The notes beneath the pieces are model-generated. The model saw nothing but the letters and a program-made list of their open reading frames with translations. It ran no database searches and was not told the origin of the DNA. Position numbers and translations under genes: made by a program. Below, piece after piece: positions 9,743 through 17,141 of a stretch of DNA of 33,330 bases. Source of the stretch: Chlamydiota bacterium (GTDB lineage Bacteria > Chlamydiota > Chlamydiia > Chlamydiales > Simkaniaceae); NCBI GenBank assembly GCA_011065165.1, contig JAAKFF010000007.1:1-33330 (forward strand). The letters are read 5' to 3'. The first letter of the stretch is position 1, and every line of letters starts with the position of its first letter.

Positions 9743-9758
9743 CCACTATATATTGTGT
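9743..9758 (-). promoter_or_regulatory. NrdR-like box 1 upstream of nrdA
   Basis: The sequence CCACTATATATTGTGT matches 15 of 16 positions of the NrdR-box consensus. On the minus strand it contains TATATAG, which can serve as a -10 element with a TAGACT -35 about 18 bases upstream, so bound NrdR would block the nrdAB promoter. The promoter reading is inference. The rest of 9648-9912 is AT-rich and shows no convincing gene. Confidence 0.75.
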
Positions 9759-9912
9759 CCGGAAGCAATAAGTCTACAAAAAAAAAAGACAAAACACAAA
9801 AAGAATTTTCGGAAATTTTTAAAGTGAAGAGTGCGAGGTGTCTAACAACATCAAGTTGAGAAGAAAATTGAATTTTTCGCCAAAAACCTTTCGCTGTGCT
9901 ATATTTTACAGC

Positions 9913-10758
9913 ATGCGACAAATTTATCTGTTACCAAATATTATTACAGCTTTTGGTCTCTCATGCGGTCTCTTTGTTGTCTTCAAAGCCAACATGACAG
10001 AGCCGGGTGCAGGGATGTACGAACTGCTCTACTCTTCAGCTCTCCTTCTCTTGTTAGCAGCCTTCGCCGATCTGCTCGATGGCGCAGTAGCCCGGATTAT
10101 CCACGCTGAAAGTGAATTTGGTTCGATGTTTGACTCCTTGGCTGATGCCATCTCGTTTGGCGTGGCCCCCTCAGTTCTTTTTTTAAAGAGCCTATCGCTG
10201 CAGCCAGCTACCACGCTCTCATTCTTTGCTGTGGTTGGAGCGATGCTCTACACCATCTGCGGGGTACTTCGGCTCGTACGTTTTAATGTGAAGGCTCATG
10301 AAGCGCAGAGTAATAAAGATGCCATGGCCTCCTTCAAAAAACATTTTACAGGCCTCCCTATACCTGCAGCGGCGGCCGGAGCGATCTCGGTCAACCTCTT
10401 TCTCAACTCAATGTTTGCTAAAGATTGGTTCCCGATCTCCTATACCGCTCGGGCGATCTTGCTCAGCTGTTTCATGGTAGTGCTCGGCTATCTCATGATC
10501 AGCAGATGGAAATTTCCCAGCCTTAAAAGCCTCCACGTCCCCGTTCCATCCTTCCCTCTCATCTTCTTTACCGTTATTATCGCCCTCTTCATTCTCTACG
10601 GCATCTTCTACTTCCTGCCGCTCGTTCTCCTCGTCTGCTCTCTAGGCTATATTCTTGTCGGATGCACCCTCACACTCATTCGGATCATCGCCGGCAAAAA
10701 GTCCAAAACGTTAGTCGACTTCGAACCCGATGACGACCCTGATGAAGATAAAGATTAA
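9913..10758 (+). CDS. pssA: CDP-diacylglycerol-serine O-phosphatidyltransferase
   Basis: Membrane enzyme that makes phosphatidylserine from CDP-diacylglycerol and serine, the first step towards phosphatidylethanolamine. The CDP-alcohol phosphatidyltransferase motif is complete: DG-x2-AR-x8-G-x3-D-x3-D, within DGAVAR and FGSMFDSLAD. The protein has several hydrophobic helices and an acidic C-terminal tail. I chose the ATG at 9913 because the protein then begins directly with the typical RQIYLLPN segment; the frame could extend to a GTG at 9838. No Shine-Dalgarno precedes 9913, and a TATATT sits at 9900-9905, so a very short leader or leaderless mRNA is possible. It is divergent from nrdA, and rmuC follows within 20 bases. 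Confidence 0.92.
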   Translation: MRQIYLLPNIITAFGLSCGLFVVFKANMTEPGAGMYELLYSSALLLLLAAFADLLDGAVARIIHAESEFGSMFDSLADAISFGVAPSVLFLKSLSLQPATTLSFFAVVGAMLYTICGVLRLVRFNVKAHEAQSNKDAMASFKKHFTGLPIPAAAAGAISVNLFLNSMFAKDWFPISYTARAILLSCFMVVLGYLMISRWKFPSLKSLHVPVPSFPLIFFTVIIALFILYGIFYFLPLVLLVCSLGYILVGCTLTLIRIIAGKKSKTLVDFEPDDDPDEDKD

Positions 10759-10777
10759 GGAGCTAGGAAGAGATAAA

Positions 10778-12025
10778 ATGGAATACCTTATTGCACTCAT
10801 TCCCGCGGCATGCGCCGTCTATTTCTATCTAAAGGCGCAAAAGCTGAAAGAGGAGAACATTCGGCTCAAAGCAGAGAAAGAGGCGGAGCAGAGAGCGACC
10901 GAGGAGAAGCTTGCTCTGGTCGTAAGCTCGCAGGAGAGGCTATCCCAAGCTTTTAAAGCGCTCTCTGCAGAGGCCCTTGAAAAGAGCAGCAGCTCCTTTT
11001 TGCAACTAGCAAAAGAGACCCTTGGAAAATTTCAGGAGAAGGCAAAGGGGGATTTAGATAAGCGCCATCAGTCGATAGAAGAGGTGCTCAAACCCGTTAA
11101 AGAATCACTCAAAAAATTAGATAGTGGGATGCACGCCATAGAAAAAGAGCGTAAAGGAGAACATGAGTCCCTCAAGCAGCAGCTGAAGATGATGGTCGAA
11201 GCAGAAAAAGAGCTGCGCATCGAAACCTCCACACTTGTAAAAGCCTTCCGCGCCCCTATCGTACGCGGGCAGTGGGGGGAGATGCAGCTGCGCCGCGTCG
11301 TAGAGCTTGCCGGCATGGTCAACCACTGCGATTTCTATGAGCAGAAGACAGAAGAGGGGATGCGCCCCGATCTGATCGTGCGTCTGCCTGGCGGCAAGCA
11401 GGTGATCGTCGATGCGAAGACCCCCTGTGACGCCTATCTAGAAGCTCTTCAAGCACAAGATGTAGAGATCAAAGAAGAGAGACTCAAAACCCACGCACGC
11501 CATGTGCGGCAGCATGTGATGGCGCTTGGTAAAAAAGCATACTGGCAGCGCTTTCAACCCACACCCGAATTTGTAGTGCTCTTTATCCCCTCCGATAACT
11601 TTTTTAGCGCTGCCCTAGAGTTCGATCCCTCCTTAATCGAAGTGGGAGTTGAGCAAGGGGTGATCATTGCAACGCCGACTACCCTCATAGGGCTCTTGCG
11701 GGCCATAGCCTATGGATGGAAGCAGGAGAACCTTTCGCGCCATGCAGAAGAGGTGAGTAAATTGGGCCACGAACTCTACAAGCGGATCGCCGACATGCGT
11801 GACCATTGGAGCAAAGTAGGGAGAACGCTCTCCAGCAGCGTCGAAGCGTACAACAGAGCTGTCGGATCCTTAGAGTCTCGCGTCCTAGTCTCTGCACGCA
11901 AATTTAAAGAGATGGGCGCAGCCTCCAGCGCTCTCGAATTAGAAAACCTCGAAGCCATCGACCGTATCCCGCGTGAGCTTCAAGCCTCTGAAATGACAGC
12001 TATCCCATCAGAGGTTGAAGAGTAG
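10778..12025 (+). CDS. rmuC: RmuC family protein
   Basis: RmuC proteins have a nuclease-like core and limit recombination at inverted repeats; the biochemical role is poorly known. The start at 10778 is preferred over 10730 because AGGAAG lies seven bases upstream, and it gives the typical form of 415 residues. A membrane helix at about residues 4-18 is followed by a long Lys/Glu-rich coiled coil (about 20-150). The RmuC core follows, with GQWGEMQLRRV (about 164-174) and a PD-(D/E)xK-like strand ending in VIVDAKT (about 208-215). It lies downstream of pssA on the same strand, as I recall for Chlamydia. Its 3' end overlaps the convergent membrane-protein gene by 26 bases. Confidence 0.93.
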   Translation: MEYLIALIPAACAVYFYLKAQKLKEENIRLKAEKEAEQRATEEKLALVVSSQERLSQAFKALSAEALEKSSSSFLQLAKETLGKFQEKAKGDLDKRHQSIEEVLKPVKESLKKLDSGMHAIEKERKGEHESLKQQLKMMVEAEKELRIETSTLVKAFRAPIVRGQWGEMQLRRVVELAGMVNHCDFYEQKTEEGMRPDLIVRLPGGKQVIVDAKTPCDAYLEALQAQDVEIKEERLKTHARHVRQHVMALGKKAYWQRFQPTPEFVVLFIPSDNFFSAALEFDPSLIEVGVEQGVIIATPTTLIGLLRAIAYGWKQENLSRHAEEVSKLGHELYKRIADMRDHWSKVGRTLSSSVEAYNRAVGSLESRVLVSARKFKEMGAASSALELENLEAIDRIPRELQASEMTAIPSEVEE

Positions 12026-13163
12026 AGCGGCGGCTCCGCTCCCGATACTTCTCTATTGCGCGCCCAATCATGGTGACCCCAAAGATCGCTGAAAGAGAGA
12101 CCATCCCGAGAACATAGTACTCGAGAGGCTCAGCGACAATACCTGGCAGCGTAGCAAACGAGGCAGCAGCGAAGAAGGGGAAGAGCTCTCTCCAAGAGGG
12201 CCTCACATAGAAACAACAAATTAAACCTAGATTGGCGTACTTCAAGACTATCCAACATAAAATCAGAAATTTCACAAGATAGGTTTTGAGGACAAACCAG
12301 GGGATAGTTTTCAGAAGCAGTAGGTATTCACCTCGTAAAATTTGGTTGTACTCCGCGGATAGGTAGATGACTTCAGGTGCTATAGATTTAACTCTCTCTT
12401 TGGCGCACCCATCTTCACGGTAGAGGCCGTAATCATTTTCTAAATATCCAAGTCCTATATAGAAGAGATGCCATGTGGGGAAAGGAGCGGGCTGATAGTG
12501 GCCCGATGGTCGATTCTGCTCAAAGAAGGCATTCCGATTTTCTACGAGATTTTTTCCATGGAAAAAGGGAATTGAGGAGAAGAGAAAGAGAAGTACGATA
12601 TAGAGCGCACGCGTTCTTTTCTTCAAAGTTAGATCAAAAAGTATCCACAAAACCATGAATATGAGAGCTGTCGTCCCGGCATATTGACGAACAAAATTAG
12701 AGTATCCCACCACTATTCCGCTAAATGCTAACAACCCAACCCAGATCCATTGTGACTTGGGAGGCCGTTTTTTTATCAGGACAAAGAGGGGGACTGTTAC
12801 TGAGATAGCAAAGAATGAGGCGATGTAGACATCTTGAAAAAAAGAGGCGCAGTAGACGGCAAGAAGTAGCCCCGTTGAAGAGATTAAGCGAGAGAGCCAA
12901 CTCTTGAAGAGGAAGAAGCAGCAGAATAGCGCAATGGCTGCGCAGAGGGCGAGAAGAGAGATGAAAAAGAGGGATGTCGCACCGTCCGCAGAGAGATTAA
13001 AATATTTAGCTATCTGAGAGACAAAATAGTAGAGTCCAAAGTTATCCCCGCTTCCGGCTGCATGGTATCCGTAGTGATCAAGCGCTACGATTGGGATGTT
13101 GGACGCATTGAGCCCCTCAATCGTCTTAGCTATCTCTTCATGCCTACTGGGCATAATCTGCAT
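12000..13163 (-). CDS. Multi-pass membrane protein, glycan-region family, copy A
   Basis: A 387-residue protein with about nine hydrophobic helices. It is one of three paralogues here, roughly 70 percent identical by eye to copy C (15478-16671) and more distant from copy B. The N-terminal 60 residues are polar and include VALDHYGYH and GLYYF; a large central loop carries FPTWHLFYIGLGYLENDYG. The topology and the position next to sugar-modifying enzymes suggest a GT-C type glycosyltransferase that uses a lipid-linked sugar, but no defining motif proves this. The ATG at 13163 has GAGGGAG seven bases upstream and an in-frame stop just before it, so the start is firm. It is divergent from the formyltransferase gene and overlaps the end of rmuC. 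Confidence 0.82.
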   Translation of the reverse strand: MQIMPSRHEEIAKTIEGLNASNIPIVALDHYGYHAAGSGDNFGLYYFVSQIAKYFNLSADGATSLFFISLLALCAAIALFCCFFLFKSWLSRLISSTGLLLAVYCASFFQDVYIASFFAISVTVPLFVLIKKRPPKSQWIWVGLLAFSGIVVGYSNFVRQYAGTTALIFMVLWILFDLTLKKRTRALYIVLLFLFSSIPFFHGKNLVENRNAFFEQNRPSGHYQPAPFPTWHLFYIGLGYLENDYGLYREDGCAKERVKSIAPEVIYLSAEYNQILRGEYLLLLKTIPWFVLKTYLVKFLILCWIVLKYANLGLICCFYVRPSWRELFPFFAAASFATLPGIVAEPLEYYVLGMVSLSAIFGVTMIGRAIEKYRERSRRSTLQPLMG

Positions 13164-13282
13164 CGGTTCACTCCCTCAAAAAAAATACGAATGCTATCCT
13201 CAGATCGATTTTTTGTAAACAGGATGAGATTAAATCGCGTTAAGAATATAGTGCAGAATACCCAAAATCGGATAGCTATTCC

Positions 13283-13954
13283 ATGGAAAAACACCCCATT
13301 CATTTTAGCAACATTGCCATCCTAACAACTGAGGGATGTTGGTTCGAACCCTTTGCACGAGAGCTAGTTGAAAAAATCGCTGCTCTCGGATACCATGCAG
13401 CTCTTTTTTTTGATGCTAAAGAGATCTCAGACTCCTATGAAGTTGTCTTTATGCTCAGCTACTACCAACTTGTTAGAAAAGAGGATTTGGCAAAACGCAA
13501 GCACAACATCGTGATCCATCCCAGTGATCTACCAGAGGGAAAAGGCTGGGCGCCCTTGGCATGGCAGCTCTTAGAGGGGAAAGATGAGATCTCAATCGTC
13601 CTATTCGAAGCAGAAGAGGCTGTCGATAGCGGTCCGATCTATCTTAAAGAGACGCTCTCTTTTGATGGGAGCGAGCTGCACGATGAGATTCGAGAGAGAC
13701 AGGGTGAAAAACTCATTGAAATGAGTCTGAAATTTTTAACGCACTATGACTCCATAAAGGGGATTCCTCAAGGGGGAAGATCCACTTTCTATCAGAGAAG
13801 AACCCCAAAAGATAGCGAGCTTGATATCCATAAAACCCTCGCAGAGCAGATGAATCTATTAAGGATCTGCCATAACGAAGAGTATCCACCCTTCTTCTAC
13901 CATTTAGGAAAAAAATATATTTTGAACGTCTTCAAAGAAGAAAGAATGCTCTGA
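13283..13954 (+). CDS. Sugar N-formyltransferase-like protein
   Basis: A 223-residue protein with a formyltransferase Rossmann fold related to methionyl-tRNA and nucleotide-sugar formyltransferases. It has the catalytic-loop motif HPSDLPEGKGW (His79) and the distal Asp115 in AVDSGPIY. The Asn usually found two residues before the His is replaced by Val; Asn75 lies four residues before it, as I recall for some surface-glycan formyltransferases. It is expected to transfer formyl from 10-formyl-tetrahydrofolate to an amino sugar, plausibly the WecE product. The C-terminal part ends in FYHLGKKYIL, which recurs in the remnant at 15476. Its TGA stop is the first codon of the wecE remnant that follows directly. 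Confidence 0.82.
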   Translation: MEKHPIHFSNIAILTTEGCWFEPFARELVEKIAALGYHAALFFDAKEISDSYEVVFMLSYYQLVRKEDLAKRKHNIVIHPSDLPEGKGWAPLAWQLLEGKDEISIVLFEAEEAVDSGPIYLKETLSFDGSELHDEIRERQGEKLIEMSLKFLTHYDSIKGIPQGGRSTFYQRRTPKDSELDIHKTLAEQMNLLRICHNEEYPPFFYHLGKKYILNVFKEERML

Positions 13955-14118
13955 TTTTTTCGATGATGTAGAGAACATTTTCCCTAGAGAGAGACCCTTA
14001 TAATAGCTATTGATAGCTTGGGCTGCACCTTCAATGACATAGAGATTATATTTTTCGGCAAGATGCATAATTTTGTCCATGTCGCAGGGGACCCCGCCAT
14101 AATGAACAGGGACGATAG
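13952..14118 (-). pseudogene. wecE remnant with a large internal deletion
   Basis: This segment repeats the intact aminotransferase gene in two pieces. 13952-13981 matches 17151-17180 at the 3' end of wecE, and it then jumps without a break into a copy of 17752-17888, about 95 percent identical by eye. About 571 bases of wecE are missing. The junction falls in a shared TTTTC, consistent with deletion across microhomology. It lies between the formyltransferase and the broken membrane-protein copy B and cannot encode a working enzyme. Confidence 0.9.
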
Positions 14119-14136
14119 AAATGAAGGATGAAGCCC

Positions 14137-15369
14137 CTACATGGGTTGAAGCTGAGGAGTTATCTCTGCTTCTCTCATGTATTTTTCGATACCAAGAGAG
14201 ACCATATAGATCGCAAAAATTAGGGAGAGTGAGATTAACCCCAGAGAATATCTCTCATAGGGGCTTATTACAAGAGCCGGAATAGCTGTATAGAGAGCTG
14301 TAATAAAGAGAGGGATGAGCTCTCTCCAGGAACGACGAACATATAGGCTAAATACTAGACCAATATTGGCATATAACAGAACAAAGACGACTATACTCGC
14401 TAACTTGTGTAGGTATGTCTTAATCACAAACCAGGGATCAGATTTCACTATCCTAAAATATTCTCTCTTCATGATTTGGTTATACTCCTCAGATAGATAG
14501 ACTACATTCGGGTTAATGGAGAGAGCTCTATCTATCGCGGAGTTATCAGAAAGAGTGATGCCATAGTCGTTGCTTAGCAATCCAAGCCCAATATAAAAAA
14601 GATGCCATGTTGGAAAACTTGGGTTTGGATGAGTTAGATATGTAGAGTCATAAGTGAATGGGTGGGGTTGATAATAGTACTTAGAAGGTTGATTCTCAGT
14701 TAAAAATATGTCTCGTCTCTGTTCGAGGCTCTTCTCGTGGAAATAGGGGATTGAAATAAAACTAACTAAAATAAGTAGGTAGAAGGCCTTCTCTCTCTTT
14801 AAGAGAATCTGATCGAGTAAGATCCATAAAATCAAAAAAAGCAAGACCGGAGTGCCACTATTAGAGCGTATGAAATTACAATATCCGATTATCATTCCGC
14901 TAAAAGCTAGTCCACTAATATATAAAAGCTTAGACTTCCATAGTCGCTGTTTTATAAGGAGAAAAATAGGGATTGTTGAGCAAATTGCAAGAAAATTTGG
15001 AGTGTAAGTGACAAAATGCTTCTAAGCAGTATAAGCCAATATTATAAAACCAGGAATTGAAATTAAACGTAAGATCCAACTCTTAAAAATAAGCATGAAA
15101 CAGATGAAAGCAATCAACACTCCTAGAAACAAGAGAAGGCCATGGAATATTTTATTTGCAGAGAGTGCAGAGACGTCAAAATAATTGGCTATCTGAGAGA
15201 TGAAATAGTAATAGCCATTGCTATCGGAGAGGCCGCTTGCATGGTAGCCACTATCATCTAGGGCCACTAGGGGAACATTCGTAGCCTTAAAAACTTCTAG
15301 AGCGCTCTCAGCTTCATCTGCTCTAAAGTTGTTATTGTAGAAGCTAGATTCCTTCCAAAAGAAGATCAT
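14137..15369 (-). pseudogene. Membrane protein copy B, interrupted by one in-frame stop
   Basis: Third member of the multi-pass family. Reading from the ATG at 15369, it matches copies A and C (VALDDSGYH, then YYYFISQIANYF, then hydrophobic helices) until a TAG at 15024-15022. After the stop the same reading frame continues with homologous sequence, including LAFSGMIIGYCNFIR, FPTWHLFYIGLGLLSNDYG and RRSWREL, to the stop at 14137. There is no frameshift and no visible deletion, only one nonsense codon near the start of the third helix. It is the most diverged copy. It may be recently inactivated, rescued by readthrough, or a sequencing error. Confidence 0.85.
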
Positions 15370-15475
15370 TGTTTTTCTGACAAGTTGCGATTCTTATTGA
15401 GCATTCAAAAGTAATTCTAGAGATAGATCTTGTAAAGAGCTTTTCCCCTCAACTTGGATAAATTCATTTCAGAAC

Positions 15476-15532
15476 TATCATTTAGGAAAAAAATATATTT
15501 TGAGTCTATTTAAAGGAGAGAACTTTCCATAA
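15476..15532 (+). pseudogene. Formyltransferase 3'-end remnant
   Basis: Read on the plus strand, this encodes YHLGKKYILSLFKGENFP followed by TAA, closely matching the C-terminus of the formyltransferase at 13283-13954. A 25-base stretch at 15479-15503 is identical to 13900-13924 and in the same coding frame. Only the tail of the gene remains. It overlaps the end of copy C in antisense and supplies that protein's last residues and stop. Confidence 0.85.
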
Positions 15533-16671
15533 CTTAGTTCAGAAACTCTTGGGATTTTTTCTAAACTCAAACCAATCATATAGACCCCAAAGATCGCTGA
15601 AAGAGAGACCATCCCCAGAACGTAGAGCTTCTGAGGCTCTGCAACAATACCTGGCAGAGCAGCAAATGAGGCGGCAGCGAGGAAGGGCAAGAGCTCTCTC
15701 CAAGAAGGTCTCACATAGAAATAACCAATCAAACCTAGATTAGTATACTTCAGGAACTTCCAACATAAAATCAGTAATTTCATGAGATAGGTTTTGAGGA
15801 TAAACCAGGGGGCGGATTTCAGGAGTAAAAAGTACTCACCCCTTAAAATCTGATTATACTCTTCGGATAAGTAAGCGACTTCAGGATTTATAGATTTAAC
15901 TTTCTCTGCGGCACACTCATCCTTATGGTAGAGGCCATAATCATTTTCAAAATATCCGAGTCCTATATAGAAGAGATGCCATGTGGGGAAAGGACGGGGC
16001 TGATAATGGCCCGATGGTTGATTCTGCTCAAGGAAGGCATTTCGATTTTTTTCGAGATTTTTTCCATGGAAAAAGGGGATTAAAGAGAAAACAAAGAGAA
16101 GACCAATATAAAGCACGAGCGTTTTTTTTTTCAAATTTAGATTAAACATCATCCACAAAACCAAGAATATAAGAGCTGTCGTTCCTGAATATTTGCGAAT
16201 AATGTTGGAGTATCCAATCATAATCCCACTAAATGCAAGTATTCCTAAGAAGAGATATTTTGATTTAGGGAGGCGATGTTTTAACAAAAGAAAGAGAGGA
16301 ACAGTCGTGGAGACCCCAAAAAAATAGGCAATGTAAACATCTGAGCAATTATAGGAGATTTGAGCGAGTAAGAGTAATCCGAACGATGCAGCTATACGTG
16401 AGATCCAATTGTTAAAGATGAAAAAAAAGCAGCAAATAGCGATCGATGTACCTAAAGCCAAAAGAGAGATCAGAAAAAGGGTAGTTGCCATGTCGACAGA
16501 GAGGTTAAAATACTTCGCGAGTTGAGGAACAAAATAATACAGCCCAAAATTATCAGCCATACCTGAGGCGTGGTATCCATACTGATCGAGCGCCACTATT
16601 GGGACATTGGACGCATTGAAGCCCTCAATCGTATTAGCTATCTCTTCGTGCCTAGTGGACATCATCTGCAT
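15478..16671 (-). CDS. Multi-pass membrane protein, glycan-region family, copy C
   Basis: A 397-residue paralogue of copy A with the same arrangement: a polar N-terminal segment with VALDQYGYH, about nine hydrophobic helices and a central FPTWHLFYIGLGYFENDYG loop. It is the last gene of the overlapping glycan operon; the ATG at 16671 overlaps the end of the GNAT gene by 10 bases and has AGGAG seven bases upstream. A GT-C-like or lipid-linked sugar transfer role is inferred from context only. The last 18 or so residues (from about ELSYGKF) do not match copy A; they are the antisense reading of the formyltransferase remnant, so the C-terminus was rebuilt by a rearrangement. Confidence 0.83.
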   Translation of the reverse strand: MQMMSTRHEEIANTIEGFNASNVPIVALDQYGYHASGMADNFGLYYFVPQLAKYFNLSVDMATTLFLISLLALGTSIAICCFFFIFNNWISRIAASFGLLLLAQISYNCSDVYIAYFFGVSTTVPLFLLLKHRLPKSKYLFLGILAFSGIMIGYSNIIRKYSGTTALIFLVLWMMFNLNLKKKTLVLYIGLLFVFSLIPFFHGKNLEKNRNAFLEQNQPSGHYQPRPFPTWHLFYIGLGYFENDYGLYHKDECAAEKVKSINPEVAYLSEEYNQILRGEYFLLLKSAPWFILKTYLMKLLILCWKFLKYTNLGLIGYFYVRPSWRELLPFLAAASFAALPGIVAEPQKLYVLGMVSLSAIFGVYMIGLSLEKIPRVSELSYGKFSPLNRLKIYFFPK

Positions 16672-17141
16672 AGGTTCTCTCCTGCTAGTGACATAGAATA
16701 TTGCCCCATGTTGACTTTTTCATCTACGATATGAAAGCCAAACTTTCTATAGAGAGCGAGAGCTCGTTTATTCTCTTTTTTGACAACCAAGGTGATCTGT
16801 TTTCTCTCTGGGTAGTCTTGTACAAGTTGGATCAACTGCTTACATGATGCAGAGCCTAAACCTTTTCCCCACCATTTTGGATGGAATGCAAAGCCTAATT
16901 CATAGCTATTCAAGTGGTGAATGACTTGGCAATACCCTTTCATTTGGTCTTGTGAAGTTACAATGAAGAAATCGCGCTCATGATTTTGGATCGAGTTTGA
17001 GAGAAATTGCATGTGGTCCATGAGATTTTCTGGAGCGGGGGCAAAGAAATGGGTAGCAACGTCAGGGTGCGTTCTCACTCTATATACCCAATCCACATGA
17101 TCGGGATTATTTAAATCCAGGGGCACTAGCTTGATAGTCAT
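16662..17141 (-). CDS. GNAT family N-acetyltransferase, probably amino-sugar
   Basis: A 159-residue acetyltransferase of the GNAT fold with the acetyl-CoA loop in HPKWWGKGLGSAS and a C-terminal ALYRKFGF segment typical of RimI/WecD/PseH-like enzymes. I place the start at the ATG at 17141; the open frame runs back to 17270, but that part is antisense-like sequence inside wecE. The start overlaps the end of wecE by 35 bases and the stop overlaps copy C by 10 bases, so translation is probably coupled. Position after a WecE-type aminotransferase suggests it acetylates the new amino group on a dTDP-linked 4-amino sugar, the WecD role. The exact substrate is not shown by sequence. Confidence 0.85.
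   Translation of the reverse strand: MTIKLVPLDLNNPDHVDWVYRVRTHPDVATHFFAPAPENLMDHMQFLSNSIQNHERDFFIVTSQDQMKGYCQVIHHLNSYELGFAFHPKWWGKGLGSASCKQLIQLVQDYPERKQITLVVKKENKRALALYRKFGFHIVDEKVNMGQYSMSLAGENLCR

Noticed and set aside
9649-9921. 90-codon minus-strand frame upstream of nrdA
   Set aside because: It covers the NrdR boxes and promoter, has no Shine-Dalgarno or domain, and does not look like protein.
12025-12041. GAGCGG/CCGCTC hairpin after rmuC as a terminator
   Set aside because: The stem is only six pairs, no T-tract follows, and it lies within the coding end of the convergent gene.
14137-15369. Two separate genes (14137-14895 and 15022-15369)
   Set aside because: Both are in one reading frame and together align to the full paralogue; only one TAG divides them, so they are one interrupted gene.
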